Part shown: in pieces, positions 51,730-60,266 of the stretch | Numbering within the stretch: the first letter of the stretch is position 1 | Layout: the number at the start of each line of letters is the position of its first letter | Source: Hymenobacter negativus | GTDB taxonomy: Bacteria > Bacteroidota > Bacteroidia > Cytophagales > Hymenobacteraceae | Direction of reading: 5' to 3' | Assembly: GCF_017571495.1 (NCBI RefSeq) | Contig: NZ_JAGETZ010000006.1 | Location: forward strand, 124,001 to 188,000 | DNA: 64,000 nt | Position numbers and translations under genes: made by a program | Notes under the pieces: model-generated | Seen by the model: the letters and a program-made list of their open reading frames with translations, nothing else | Databases searched by the model: none | Told to the model about the DNA's origin: nothing

Positions 51730-51770
51730 GTGGAAAGGCAGGCCCTCGCCGGGCCCATGCGAAAGGTCGC

Positions 51771-51778
51771 TATATTTG
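51771..51778 (+). promoter_or_regulatory. -7 element of the NHL-repeat gene
   Basis: TATATTTG fits TAnnTTTG, 30 bp before the ATG at 51809. Confidence 0.5.
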
Positions 51779-51808
51779 AACAGTCCTTCCCTCACCTTTC
51801 CGATACCG

Positions 51809-52882
51809 ATGCCAACAACCTTTACCCGCCTCGTGCTGGGGGGCGCCGTGCTGGCCCTGGCCAGTGCCGCCATCAGCCGCCAGCTCAATACCGGCGCCGT
51901 GACCACGCTAGCCGGCACGGCCACCAGCGCCGGCAGCACCGATGGTAGCGGCTCGGCCGCTCGCTTTCATCACCCCATTGGCGTGGCCGTTGATGCCAGT
52001 GGTACAGCCTACGTAGCCGACCAAAGCAACCACGTCATCCGGCGCATTACTGCCGCCGGGGTGGTATCCACGCTGGCCGGCACCGCCCTCAGCGTGGGTT
52101 CGGCCGATGGAGCTGGTGCGGCGGCCCGCTTTAAGTATCCCTACGGCGTGGCCGTTGATGCAGCGGGCATGGTCTACGTGAGCGACCAGTACAACCACAC
52201 CATCCGCAAAATCACCCCGGCGGGTGTCGTCAGCACCTTTGCGGGCCAGCCCGGCCAGCTTGGCAGCACCGATGGCAGCGGCCCCGCCGCCCGTTTCCGC
52301 AACCCCGCGGGCCTGGCCTTCGATGCGGCCGGCAACCTCTACGTGGCCGACCAAGGCAACCACACCATCCGCAAAATCACCCCAGCCGGCGTGGTAAGTA
52401 CCCTGGCCGGCCGGGCCCTCATCGCCGATACCTTGGATGGCACGGGGGCCAATGCCCGATTTGAACAGCCCGCCGGTGTTGCCGTCGATGCTGCTGGCAA
52501 CGTGTACGTGGCCGACCAGGAGAATCGGATGATTCGCAAGGTCACGCCGGCGGGCGTCGTCACGCGGCTGGCGGGGCAGAACGGGTACACTGGCCGCCGC
52601 GATACCACGGCCGCGCTCTACGCCCGCTTCAACTTCCCCACCGGCATCGCCATCGACGCCACCGGCACTTTATACGTCGCCGACCGGTTCAACCATGCCA
52701 TCCGCGTCATTGCCCCTTCGGGCAGCGTAACCACGCTGGCCGGCAACCCGCTTGGGGCCGGCAGCAGCAATGGCACCGGGGGCGCCGCCCGCTTCAACTG
52801 CCCGATGGGCGTGGCCGTGGGCCCCACCGGCGCCGTGTACGTCACCGACCAAAGCAACCACACGGTACGCGTCATTCAGTAG
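51809..52882 (+). CDS. NHL-repeat beta-propeller protein, secreted
   Basis: A 357-residue protein made of six near-identical NHL units after a short hydrophobic N-terminus (LVLGGAVLALASAAISRQ). Each unit repeats VSTLAG, DGSGSAARF, PIGVAVDASGTAYVAD and NHVIRRIT with few changes; the six fill one propeller. ATG 51809 is chosen; the longer frame starts inside the upstream gene's terminator. No sorting tail or catalytic motif is present. It may be a binding scaffold outside the cell. High identity between units suggests recent duplication or gene conversion. Confidence 0.88.
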   Translation: MPTTFTRLVLGGAVLALASAAISRQLNTGAVTTLAGTATSAGSTDGSGSAARFHHPIGVAVDASGTAYVADQSNHVIRRITAAGVVSTLAGTALSVGSADGAGAAARFKYPYGVAVDAAGMVYVSDQYNHTIRKITPAGVVSTFAGQPGQLGSTDGSGPAARFRNPAGLAFDAAGNLYVADQGNHTIRKITPAGVVSTLAGRALIADTLDGTGANARFEQPAGVAVDAAGNVYVADQENRMIRKVTPAGVVTRLAGQNGYTGRRDTTAALYARFNFPTGIAIDATGTLYVADRFNHAIRVIAPSGSVTTLAGNPLGAGSSNGTGGAARFNCPMGVAVGPTGAVYVTDQSNHTVRVIQ

Positions 52883-52908
52883 GGCGGGCCCGCTCATGCT
52901 GGGGCTTT

Positions 52909-52916
52909 TATCTTTG
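52909..52916 (+). promoter_or_regulatory. -7 element of the S8 peptidase gene
   Basis: TATCTTTG fits TAnnTTTG, 43 bp before the ATG at 52960. Confidence 0.5.
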
Positions 52917-52959
52917 ACTGAACGGTCTTTTTCTACTCGATTTTATTTCAACCCAGCAC

Positions 52960-55587
52960 ATGCGGCCAGCCAGAAGCGTAGCAATAGTATGCCGGCTGCT
53001 CGCGCTGCTGGTGCTGCCGCGGCTGCTTAGTGCCCAAGCCCCAGTAGCTCGCCTTGCTCCCCCGGCCAAGCAGGCTCCCGGCCTACAAGCTGCCACCGTG
53101 CCGCGCCCGTTGCGCATCCGCGTGGCCGACGGTCCGGCCTTCCGGCAGTGGATGCGCCAGCACCAGCCCACCGCGCAGCTCACCCAGCCCGGCCCCGATG
53201 GCCGCACGCTCACTGTCAGGGGCTTCACGGTGGCGCAGCTGGCTGCCGCGCCGGGCGTGGAGTTTGTGGACGTAGCCGACCGCCGCGCGCATGAAGAGCG
53301 CCGCCTCAGCAACTCCGACCTCTCGGTGAATGCCATTTCGGCGGTGCATGCCCGCTTCCCCGACCTCACCGGGCAAGGCCTCACCGCCTCGGTGAAAGAG
53401 CTGCCTTTCGACCCCACCGACCTCGACCTGAAGGGCCGGGTGGTGGCTCCGGGCACCTTTGCCGCTCCTTATTCCGACCATGCTACGGCCATGGCCACCC
53501 TGCTCGGCGGGGCCGGCAGCTCCGACCCGCTGGGCCGGGGCGGTGCCCACGCCGTGCGGCTGGCCACGTCCGACTTCGCGCGCCTGCTGCCCGACGATGC
53601 CAGCCAGCTTACCCAGTCCGGCGTGTCGGTCCAAAACCACTCCTATGGCGTGGGTATTGAAAACTACTACGGCCTCGAATCGCAGGCTTACGACCAGCAG
53701 GCTCAGCAATTGCCGCAGCTGCTGCACGTGTTTTCGTCCGGCAACGTAGGCTCGTCGGCCAGCCCCAGCGGGGCGTATCAGGGCATTGCCGGGTTCGCCA
53801 ACATCAGTGGACAGTTCAAAATGTCGAAGAACACGCTGACCGTTGGCGCTACCGACCCCAGCGGTCAGGTAGCTACCCTTAGCTCGCGCGGCCCCGCCTA
53901 CGACGGCCGCCTCAAACCCGAACTAGTGGCCTACGGCGAAGGGGGTTCCTCCGAAGCGGCTGCGCTGGTGTCGGGCGTCAGCATCCTGCTTCAGCAGCAG
54001 TACCGCGACCAGCACGCCGGCACCCTGCCGCCCGCCGCCCTCGTCAAAGCGCTGCTCCTGAACAGCGCCGACGACCTGGGTCCGGCCGAAGTCGACTACC
54101 GCAGTGGCTTTGGGCAGCTTGATGCGCTCGGGGCCGTGGGCGCCATGCGCGCCGGCCACTTCTTCGGCGGCAGCGCTACGCAAGGCACCGACCAGGTTTT
54201 CCGCATCACTGTGCCCGCCGGCCAGCAACAGCTAAAAGCCACGCTGGTCTGGAGCGACCCCGCCGCCGCCGCCAATGCCGCCAAGGCCCTCGTGAATGAC
54301 CTCGACCTGGAGCTGGTAGCCGTGAGCACGGGCCAGCGCTGGCTGCCCTGGGCCCTCAGCCCCTACCCCAATGCCGACTCGTTGGCCCGCCCCGCCCGCC
54401 GCCGCCCCGACCACCTCAACAACGCCGAGCAAATTACCCTGATGCTCCCCGCTGCCGGCACCTACGAGCTGCACGTGCGCGGCTTCGCCGTGCCGCAGGG
54501 CCCGCAAGCCTTCAGCCTGGCCTACGAATTCAGTCCCCCCGGCCTGACCTGGACCAACCCCCTACGTCCCGACAACCTGCGGCCCGGCACCACCGCCACC
54601 CTGCGGTGGCAGTGGAGCGGCCCGGCCACCGCCACCGCCCGCCTCGACTACCGCCCCGCGGGCGGCTCGGGCTGGCGCGTACTAGCCCCAGCGGTGGTGC
54701 TGAGCAGCGCCAAAACCACCTGGTCCGTGCCCGATACCACCACCCTGGCTCAACTGCGGCTGGTGAGCGGCAGCAGCGAGTTTGTGTCCGACACCTTTAC
54801 CATTGTGCGGGCCCCGGCGGTGCAGGTCGGCTACGCTTGCCCCGAGGAGGTGCTGCTGCAATGGCAGCGTATCCCGGGCGTGGCCCGCTACCAGGTGTAC
54901 CAGCTGGGTGCTACCTCACTCGAACCGTTGCGGCAAACAGTCGATACCGCTACGGTGCTCAGCCGCCCGCAGCTTCCAGTGCTTTATTACGCCGTGGCAC
55001 CCATCGTGAGCGGGCGCGTGGCCCAGTCGGGTCCCACCACCAACTACACCACGCAGGGCACGGCGTGCTACTTTCGCTCATTCCTGCCCCGGCAGCTGGT
55101 CGATGAAGTCATTCACTTCGATGTGGCGCTGGGCACGGTGTATAACCTACGGTCTGCCACGCTGGAGCGCCAGCAGGACGATGGCAGCTTTCAGGCCGTC
55201 CAAACGATTAGCCCGGTCACCAGCACCTCGTTCACGTTCAAAGACCAGCCGCCGGCCGCCGGCCGCTACCTCTACCGCGTACGCCTCGACAATGCGGCCG
55301 GCCAGCAATTCTACAGCGATACGGAAGAAGCCTTCCTGTTGCGGGCCGGTCTGGTACAGGCTTACCCCAACCCGGTAGCTGCCGGCCAGCCCCTGCAACT
55401 AGCCGCCAACACGGCCGGCCCAGCTACCGTGCAGCTCTACGACCTGCTGGGTCGCTTTCAGCGTGAAGCCACCATCGATGGAATAATCAACGAGCTTGAT
55501 ACCAGCGGCCTTCGTCCTGCCATCTACCTGCTGCGGGTGCAGGTGGCGGGGCAGCCAGCTCAGCTAATTCGGGTGGTAATACAGTAA
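52960..55587 (+). CDS. S8 (subtilisin-like) serine peptidase with type IX sorting domain
   Basis: An 875-residue secreted protease. After a signal peptide ending at LLSAQAP comes a propeptide-like region and then the catalytic domain. His174 lies in DHATAMATLLGG, and Ser331 in GGSSEAAALVSG, where the usual GTSxAxP is changed. The canonical Asp of DxG is not present at its site: VKELPFDPTDLDLKG has Glu147 there, with Asp151 nearby. A beta-sandwich follows the catalytic domain, then fibronectin-like segments, and a type A T9SS sorting tail (VQAYPNPVAAGQPLQL, SGLRPAIYLLRVQ). It should be exported and fixed to the cell surface or released. Confidence 0.9.
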   Translation: MRPARSVAIVCRLLALLVLPRLLSAQAPVARLAPPAKQAPGLQAATVPRPLRIRVADGPAFRQWMRQHQPTAQLTQPGPDGRTLTVRGFTVAQLAAAPGVEFVDVADRRAHEERRLSNSDLSVNAISAVHARFPDLTGQGLTASVKELPFDPTDLDLKGRVVAPGTFAAPYSDHATAMATLLGGAGSSDPLGRGGAHAVRLATSDFARLLPDDASQLTQSGVSVQNHSYGVGIENYYGLESQAYDQQAQQLPQLLHVFSSGNVGSSASPSGAYQGIAGFANISGQFKMSKNTLTVGATDPSGQVATLSSRGPAYDGRLKPELVAYGEGGSSEAAALVSGVSILLQQQYRDQHAGTLPPAALVKALLLNSADDLGPAEVDYRSGFGQLDALGAVGAMRAGHFFGGSATQGTDQVFRITVPAGQQQLKATLVWSDPAAAANAAKALVNDLDLELVAVSTGQRWLPWALSPYPNADSLARPARRRPDHLNNAEQITLMLPAAGTYELHVRGFAVPQGPQAFSLAYEFSPPGLTWTNPLRPDNLRPGTTATLRWQWSGPATATARLDYRPAGGSGWRVLAPAVVLSSAKTTWSVPDTTTLAQLRLVSGSSEFVSDTFTIVRAPAVQVGYACPEEVLLQWQRIPGVARYQVYQLGATSLEPLRQTVDTATVLSRPQLPVLYYAVAPIVSGRVAQSGPTTNYTTQGTACYFRSFLPRQLVDEVIHFDVALGTVYNLRSATLERQQDDGSFQAVQTISPVTSTSFTFKDQPPAAGRYLYRVRLDNAAGQQFYSDTEEAFLLRAGLVQAYPNPVAAGQPLQLAANTAGPATVQLYDLLGRFQREATIDGIINELDTSGLRPAIYLLRVQVAGQPAQLIRVVIQ

Positions 55588-55638
55588 GAGGCTACCGCTG
55601 CTGACTTGGTCCTGACTATTTAGTTATTCAACCCGCCT

Positions 55639-55733
55639 ATCATGCTAAGCCCAGCGAAGGACCTTCTCAAAGCTGAACAACTGGCAGTAATCTAAATGGC
55701 TCACTCGTGCTAAGTCCTTCGCTTAGGATAACA
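55639..55733. repeat. imperfect inverted repeat (GTCATCCTGA-like family)
   Basis: ATCATGCTAAGCCCAGCGAA then GGACCTTC (from 55639) and TGCTAAGTCCTTCGCTTAGG then ATAAC (55708-55732) form diverged arms. The words AGCGAAGGA and TCCTTCGCTTAGGAT tie it to the 44716 and 61461 elements. Confidence 0.55.
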
Positions 55734-55771
55734 AAGCCAAATTGCCCGATACCCGCCACAAAAGCCCAAAC

Positions 55772-55805
55772 AAAAAGCCCCGGCTCGCAGGAGCCGGGGC
55801 TTTTT
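55772..55805. terminator. bidirectional terminator
   Basis: AAAAAGCCCCGGCT pairs with AGCCGGGGCTTTTT around a 6-nt loop, between convergent S8 and M57 peptidase genes. Confidence 0.9.
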
Positions 55806-55824
55806 GTTGCCGTACTAACCGAGG

Positions 55825-56634
55825 TTAGTAGATGTAGTTCAGGGCCGTCAGGTCGTTGGCGGTGAAGGGACGGTTGACGCCGTTGCCCACGCAAGCCAGC
55901 ATCCAGGAGCTGGGGTCGGCGCCCGAGGGGGTGCCGGGAATGAGAATAGCGCCGACGCTACTGGCTCCTTCGTTGGAAGCACTGCCGCCGCAGCTATACG
56001 CCCGGTTGAAATAGTCGGTATGGCGCATGCCGATGCAGTGCCCCATCTCGTGGGCCATGATAGTGGCGATGTAGTTGACGTTCGAACTATTAATTACGTT
56101 GGGAACCAGCGTGAAGCCCGGCGCGGGATTACCGCCGCTGGGGAAGCCGCCCGACTGGCCCAGCACTCCCGCGCCCAGGTTGGACGAGTACTTGATGGGC
56201 AGGTTGGCCGTGCCCGAGGTGATGCGCCGGAACGTCAGGCGCAGGCCGGCCGCGTTGTAGCGCCGAATAGCTTCATCGATGGCCGAAACGTAGGCTGAAG
56301 GAAACGAGCTGCTGATGCTTACCGTGAGCACGCGCGGCAGGCCGGTTACCAGGTTGGTGGTACGATACTGCTCGTCTTGGCCCACGCGCAGCGTGGAGTA
56401 GCCAGGGGCGCTGGCCAGCAGCTCCGGCGTCAGCAGCATGTCGCCTTCAACGACGTAGCCGCCTTCGACCGCTTTTACGCCTTGCGTGCTAAAACCCAAG
56501 GCTGTAATTTGAGCCATTGTATCTTGCGAAACAGCGGCGGGAGCAACGGCAGCGTCTTCTTTTTTGCTGCACGACGAGAGTGATAGAGTCGCGCCAGCCA
56601 GCGCAAGCAGTGGGAGAAGTTTGAGGTTTTTCAT
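55825..56634 (-). CDS. M57 family metallopeptidase lipoprotein
   Basis: A 269-residue lipoprotein with lipobox TLSLSSC. The zinc signature HEMGHCIGMRH (195-205) fits HExxHxxGxxH of the matrixin-like M57 (dual-action HEIGH) peptidases of Bacteroidota. A large pro-region precedes it. NRAYSCGG and PFTANDLTALNYIY at the C-terminus are typical. The start MKNLKLLP (56634) is chosen over a longer frame from 56769 that lacks a sensible signal. It should act outside the cytoplasm as an endopeptidase. Confidence 0.9.
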   Translation of the reverse strand: MKNLKLLPLLALAGATLSLSSCSKKEDAAVAPAAVSQDTMAQITALGFSTQGVKAVEGGYVVEGDMLLTPELLASAPGYSTLRVGQDEQYRTTNLVTGLPRVLTVSISSSFPSAYVSAIDEAIRRYNAAGLRLTFRRITSGTANLPIKYSSNLGAGVLGQSGGFPSGGNPAPGFTLVPNVINSSNVNYIATIMAHEMGHCIGMRHTDYFNRAYSCGGSASNEGASSVGAILIPGTPSGADPSSWMLACVGNGVNRPFTANDLTALNYIY

Positions 56635-57264
56635 AGAACTGTTTAGTTGTGGTTGTTTGGTAAGTGATGGGCGAATATAGCAGCAGATAAATTGCGAGCA
56701 AGTGGGGTAAATGGCGAATAATTTGAGAATAGAACAACAAAAGCGGCTTAATGATATTAAAAATGGCATGTTATTGGTGTTTTGATTAACAATAATGCCA
56801 AAATTTTATAAGTGGCAGTCTAACAAACTATTAGAATAGTGAAATCAGCGGAGACTGGATTATCGACTACCGTTGAGGTTGGCCAATCAGGCTTGGTTAG
56901 GGCAGCAAATGGGCATAGCAGCCGCGTCCATGCTATGGGAGTTTGCTGGTAATTCATCCCCCTTTCGCCTTTGCGGCGGTTGGTGCGCAAGACAAGCCGT
57001 GCTTTGTGCCGGATAGTGCCGTTGCGGCCGTAACGGAGCCGCTGTTTGTTGTCCTTCTCGCATGAGCCCGCTATACTCCGCCAATCAAAGCAGTTGCGTT
57101 GTGCTTGCCATGGGGAAATAGCCGCTTCATGGGGGCTTTACCACATGCGCAAAACGTGTGATTCTGCCCAAACCTTTCCCTCTCTCAAACGGGTTATCTT
57201 TGCTAGATTCCGACTTTTCGGCGGCCCGGACAAAGCGCCGCTTTACACATAGATATTCAGCCAG
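56635..57264. other. 630-bp divergent intergenic region
   Basis: The left part (56640-56860) is AT-rich, with TATATTCG at 56679-56672 as a possible -7 element for the M57 gene. An imperfect hairpin (GGCAGCAAATGGGCATAGCA with TGCTATGGGAGTTTGCTGG, 56901-56951) lies in the middle. TATCTTTG at 57195-57202 is a likely -7 element for the RicT gene. No gene was recognised in this region. Confidence 0.5.
57195..57202 (+). promoter_or_regulatory. -7 element of the RicT/PSP1 gene
   Basis: TATCTTTG fits TAnnTTTG, 62 bp before the ATG at 57265. Confidence 0.5.
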
Positions 57265-59055
57265 ATGGCTTGTTCAACTTGTTCAACCGGTGGGGGCTGC
57301 GGCACCACCAAAGTAGGAGGCTGCGGCTCCAAAGGCGGCTGCAGTTCCGGCGGCTGCACCCGCATGAATGTGTTCGATTGGCTCCAAGATGTGGAGATTC
57401 CCGACTCTTTTGCCGGGTTCGATATGGTGGAAGTCCGCTTCAAAGGCGGCCGCAAGGAATTCATGCGCAACGACCAGCGCCTGCCGCTCGTGACCGGTGA
57501 TGCCGTAGTAGTAGATGCCGCCGGCTCGGGTTGGCACCTCGGCCACGTCTCGCTCAAGGGCGAGCTGGTGCGCTTGCAGATGCGCAAGAAGAAGGTACCC
57601 ACCGACTCGAAGGAAATCCGCAACATCCTGCGCATTGCCACGCCTGACGACGAGGAGCGCTGGCAGGCCGTGCGCGACCTCGAAACCGGTACCATGTTCC
57701 GGGCCCGTGCGGTGGTCAGCGAGCTGCGCCTCCGCATGAAGCTGAGCGATGTGGAGTACCAGGCCGACCGCACCCGCGCTCTATTCTATTACTCGGCTGA
57801 AGACCGGGTTGACTTCCGCGAACTCATCCGCCGATTAGCCGACGAGTTCCGTGTGCGCGTCGAGATGCGCCAGATTTCCCTACGCCAGGAAGCCGGTCGC
57901 ATTGGCGGCATTGGCGTGTGCGGACGTGAGCTTTGCTGCTCCACCTGGCTCCAGGATTTCAAAACGGTGAGCACCACTGCTGCCCGCTATCAGAATCTCA
58001 GCCTCAACCCCCAGAAGCTGGCCGGCCAGTGCGGTCGCCTCAAATGCTGCCTCAACTACGAGCTCGACGCCTATCTCGACGCCCTGAAGGATATTCCGCA
58101 GGTGCAGCGCCCCCTCAAAACCAGCAAGGGCGAAGCCTTTCTGCAGAAAACCGACATATTCCGCCGTCGCATGTGGTTTGCCTTCAAAGGCGATAATAAC
58201 TGGGTGATGCTTGACACGGCCCGCGTGCGTGAGCTGCTGGAAATGAACAAGCGCGGCGAAGTCATCGAAACCTTGCTGCCCCCGCGTGAAGAAGCCCCCG
58301 AGCCCGAAGTATCGGCCATCGTGGAGGGCTCCCTCGACCGCCTCGACGATAAAATCAAATCGAGCAGCAAGCGCAGCAAACGCAAAAAAGGCAAGGGCGA
58401 GAAAGAGGGTGCCCCAACTGCGGAAGCCCGCGCCCCCCGCGAAGGCCGTGAGCCCCGCGAGCCGCGTGCTCCTCGCCCCGAGCGCGAACCCCGCGCGGCC
58501 GAGGAACCCGGCACCGAACAACCCCGCGAAGCCCGTGAGCCCCGCGAAGGCCGTCCGCCCCGCGAGGGTCGGGAAGGCCGCCCTGGCCGCGATGGCCGCC
58601 GCCCGGCTGGTGCCGCACCCGGCGGCCCCCGCCCGCCCGAGCAAATGACCAGCCCCGGCCCCGGCGATACCGAAAACCCTACACCCGCCCTTGGCGATAC
58701 CGCCGAGCAGCGCGGTCGGCGTGGCGCGGCTGCCCGGCCACTCAACCGCCGCGGCGGCCGGGGCCGCGGTGATGCCCCCCGTCCCGAAGGTGAGGCTGGT
58801 GCGGTGCGCCCGGAAGGCAGTGGCCGCAACCGCCGCTCCGAACCCCGGGATGGCGCTGGCCAGAACGCCCGTCGGGGCGAGGCCAACCCCGAAAAAGTCC
58901 GTCCCACGGGCGAGGCTGGTGGTGAGGCCCGCCCGCCCCGCGAAGGTGGTGAGCGGCGCGAAGGCCGCAGTGGTCGCAACCGCCGTGGTGGCCGCGGTTC
59001 GGCCGGTGAGGGCGGGGCTGCTTCTGGTGCCGCCCCCGCCCCCGCTGGCTCCTAA
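57265..59055 (+). CDS. ricT: RicT/PSP1 domain protein with long Arg/Gly/Glu-rich tail
   Basis: A 596-residue protein. The N-terminus is Cys/Gly-rich (about seven Cys in the first 32 residues). The PSP1 (RicT/YaaT) domain runs from about 45 to 310, with RVEMRQISLRQEAGRIGGIG, CGRELCCSTWLQDF and AGQCGRLKCCLNYELD, whose Cys pairs bind an Fe-S cluster in the B. subtilis complex. From about residue 365 the sequence is low-complexity Arg/Glu/Gly/Pro-rich repeats (EPREPRAPRPERE, PREGREGRPGRD). The tail may bind RNA or be disordered. It is followed by gldH, an arrangement I recall from other Bacteroidota. Confidence 0.9.
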   Translation: MACSTCSTGGGCGTTKVGGCGSKGGCSSGGCTRMNVFDWLQDVEIPDSFAGFDMVEVRFKGGRKEFMRNDQRLPLVTGDAVVVDAAGSGWHLGHVSLKGELVRLQMRKKKVPTDSKEIRNILRIATPDDEERWQAVRDLETGTMFRARAVVSELRLRMKLSDVEYQADRTRALFYYSAEDRVDFRELIRRLADEFRVRVEMRQISLRQEAGRIGGIGVCGRELCCSTWLQDFKTVSTTAARYQNLSLNPQKLAGQCGRLKCCLNYELDAYLDALKDIPQVQRPLKTSKGEAFLQKTDIFRRRMWFAFKGDNNWVMLDTARVRELLEMNKRGEVIETLLPPREEAPEPEVSAIVEGSLDRLDDKIKSSSKRSKRKKGKGEKEGAPTAEARAPREGREPREPRAPRPEREPRAAEEPGTEQPREAREPREGRPPREGREGRPGRDGRRPAGAAPGGPRPPEQMTSPGPGDTENPTPALGDTAEQRGRRGAAARPLNRRGGRGRGDAPRPEGEAGAVRPEGSGRNRRSEPRDGAGQNARRGEANPEKVRPTGEAGGEARPPREGGERREGRSGRNRRGGRGSAGEGGAASGAAPAPAGS

Positions 59056-59063
59056 GCGCACCG

Positions 59064-59116
59064 CCTGAAGCAGCAAGTAGTGAGACGATTTCTTGCTTAC
59101 TATTTGCTGCTTCAGG
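59064..59116 (+). terminator. hairpin between ricT and gldH
   Basis: 18-bp arms (59064-59081 and 59099-59116, CCTGAAGCAGCAAGTAGT and its near-complement) match at 17 positions. No long T-run follows, so it may attenuate rather than terminate. Confidence 0.6.
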
Positions 59117-59168
59117 CTGGGTGCTTGCTCAACTTACGCCGTTTCGCTTTCGATTGCCAACTATCCGC

Positions 59169-59660
59169 ATGAATCAACGCTTTGCTTTTCGCTGGGCCCT
59201 CGTCATTGGTTGCCTCAGTATGCTCACTGCCTGCGACCCCAATCAGGTGTTTGAGCAGAACACGGACTTTGCTAACTACTCCTGGGACGTCCAGCAAAAA
59301 CCCGCTTTCACCTTTGCTATTCAGGACACGACGGCCCGCTACGACGTGTTTTTCAACGTGCGCTATGCGCCGGCCTACGGCTTCTACAACCTCTACATGA
59401 AGCATACCCTGACTGGCCCCGGCGGCCCGGTAGGCCCGCCGCTGCTACACCAGATATTGCTGATGGACCCTAAAACCGGCGAGCCCAAGGGCAGCGGTAC
59501 CGGCGACATCTACGACCTACAAGTATTGGCCCTGCCCAACCAGCACTTCACCAAAGCCGGCAGCTACACCCTCACCTTGGAGCAATACATGCGCCAGGAC
59601 CAGTTGCCGGGTCTTATGGCCGTGGGCGTGCGCGTGGCTAAGCACGAGGTGAAGAAGTAA
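59169..59660 (+). CDS. gldH: gliding motility lipoprotein GldH
   Basis: A 163-residue lipoprotein with lipobox LSMLTAC. Family phrases are NQVFEQNTDFANYSWD, FFNVRYAPAYGFYNLYMK, GDIYDLQVLALPNQHF and YTLTLEQYMRQDQLPGLMAVGVRV. GldH is required for gliding in Flavobacterium and is associated with the type IX secretion apparatus. The start MNQRFAF (59169) is preferred to an upstream in-frame codon at 59121, because it gives a normal lipoprotein signal. Confidence 0.93.
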   Translation: MNQRFAFRWALVIGCLSMLTACDPNQVFEQNTDFANYSWDVQQKPAFTFAIQDTTARYDVFFNVRYAPAYGFYNLYMKHTLTGPGGPVGPPLLHQILLMDPKTGEPKGSGTGDIYDLQVLALPNQHFTKAGSYTLTLEQYMRQDQLPGLMAVGVRVAKHEVKK

Positions 59661-59703
59661 TTCGTCCGAAGCAATTAGCTGGAATAGCAGAGCATCAAAA
59701 AAG

Positions 59704-59786
59704 AACGTCATGCCGGGCGATGTCGGGGCCTCTTTACCGCTTTAGTATTGCGGTAGAGAGGCCCCGACATCGCCCGGCATGACGTT
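59704..59786. repeat. 37-bp near-perfect hairpin between gldH and the cold-shock gene
   Basis: Arms 59704-59740 and 59750-59786 match at 36 of 37 positions around a 9-nt loop. It starts AACGTCATGCCGGGCGATGT and ends with a T-run on the plus strand (GACGTTTTTGG), so it can stop transcription from either side. Confidence 0.9.
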
Positions 59787-59819
59787 TTTGGTGGGTCTTT
59801 TATGGCTTGGTCCTTGCCG

Positions 59820-60014
59820 TTATTGCAGGCGAGTGACATCTACGGCATTAGGGCCTTTTTTGCCGGCTTTGATGTTAAACTGAACCCGGTCACCCTCCTG
59901 AATCTCGTGGATGAGGCCAGTTTGATGAACGAAGATTTCTTCTTGTGAATCGTCGGCGATGATGAAGCCGAAGCCTTTGGTGTCGTTGAAAAACTTAACG
60001 GTGCCGGTAAGCAT
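59820..60014 (-). CDS. cold-shock protein
   Basis: A 64-residue CspA-type protein, a single five-stranded barrel that binds single-stranded RNA or DNA. RNP1 KGFGFIIAD and RNP2 EIFVHQTGL are present, with the usual VKFFNDTKGFG start. It is a little short but complete. The mRNA leader is about 100 nt, as in other cold-shock genes. It converges on gldH. Confidence 0.95.
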   Translation of the reverse strand: MLTGTVKFFNDTKGFGFIIADDSQEEIFVHQTGLIHEIQEGDRVQFNIKAGKKGPNAVDVTRLQ

Positions 60015-60113
60015 GTGTGGGAGGTAATAAATAATGAATTGAGCCCTGAACTAACGCAGCCGACCAGTGCCAGGTTGGGTACTTAAAAATTAGCTGCATG
60101 CGTGCAAGGTTGG

Positions 60114-60121
60114 CAAAGGTA
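60114..60121 (-). promoter_or_regulatory. -7 element of the cold-shock gene
   Basis: TACCTTTG (minus strand, 60121-60114) fits TAnnTTTG, with a TTG about 22 bp further upstream. It leaves about 100 nt of leader before the ATG at 60014. Confidence 0.6.
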
Positions 60122-60266
60122 AAATTGCGCCGTCAAAACCGGTCAATGTAGCCCTGCTCACCTACCACACCGGTTGCTGTAGAACCACGGATTCGGGCAC
60201 GCGTATGTAAGCAGAACCGGCCTGGGAATTCCCCTGGTGCCGCTTCTCATCCTGCTCGCACCCGCC

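Noticed and set aside
57880..59076. 398-codon minus-strand frame opposite ricT
   Set aside because: It is the complement of the Arg/Gly-rich tail and gives only Ala/Gly/Thr low-complexity sequence.
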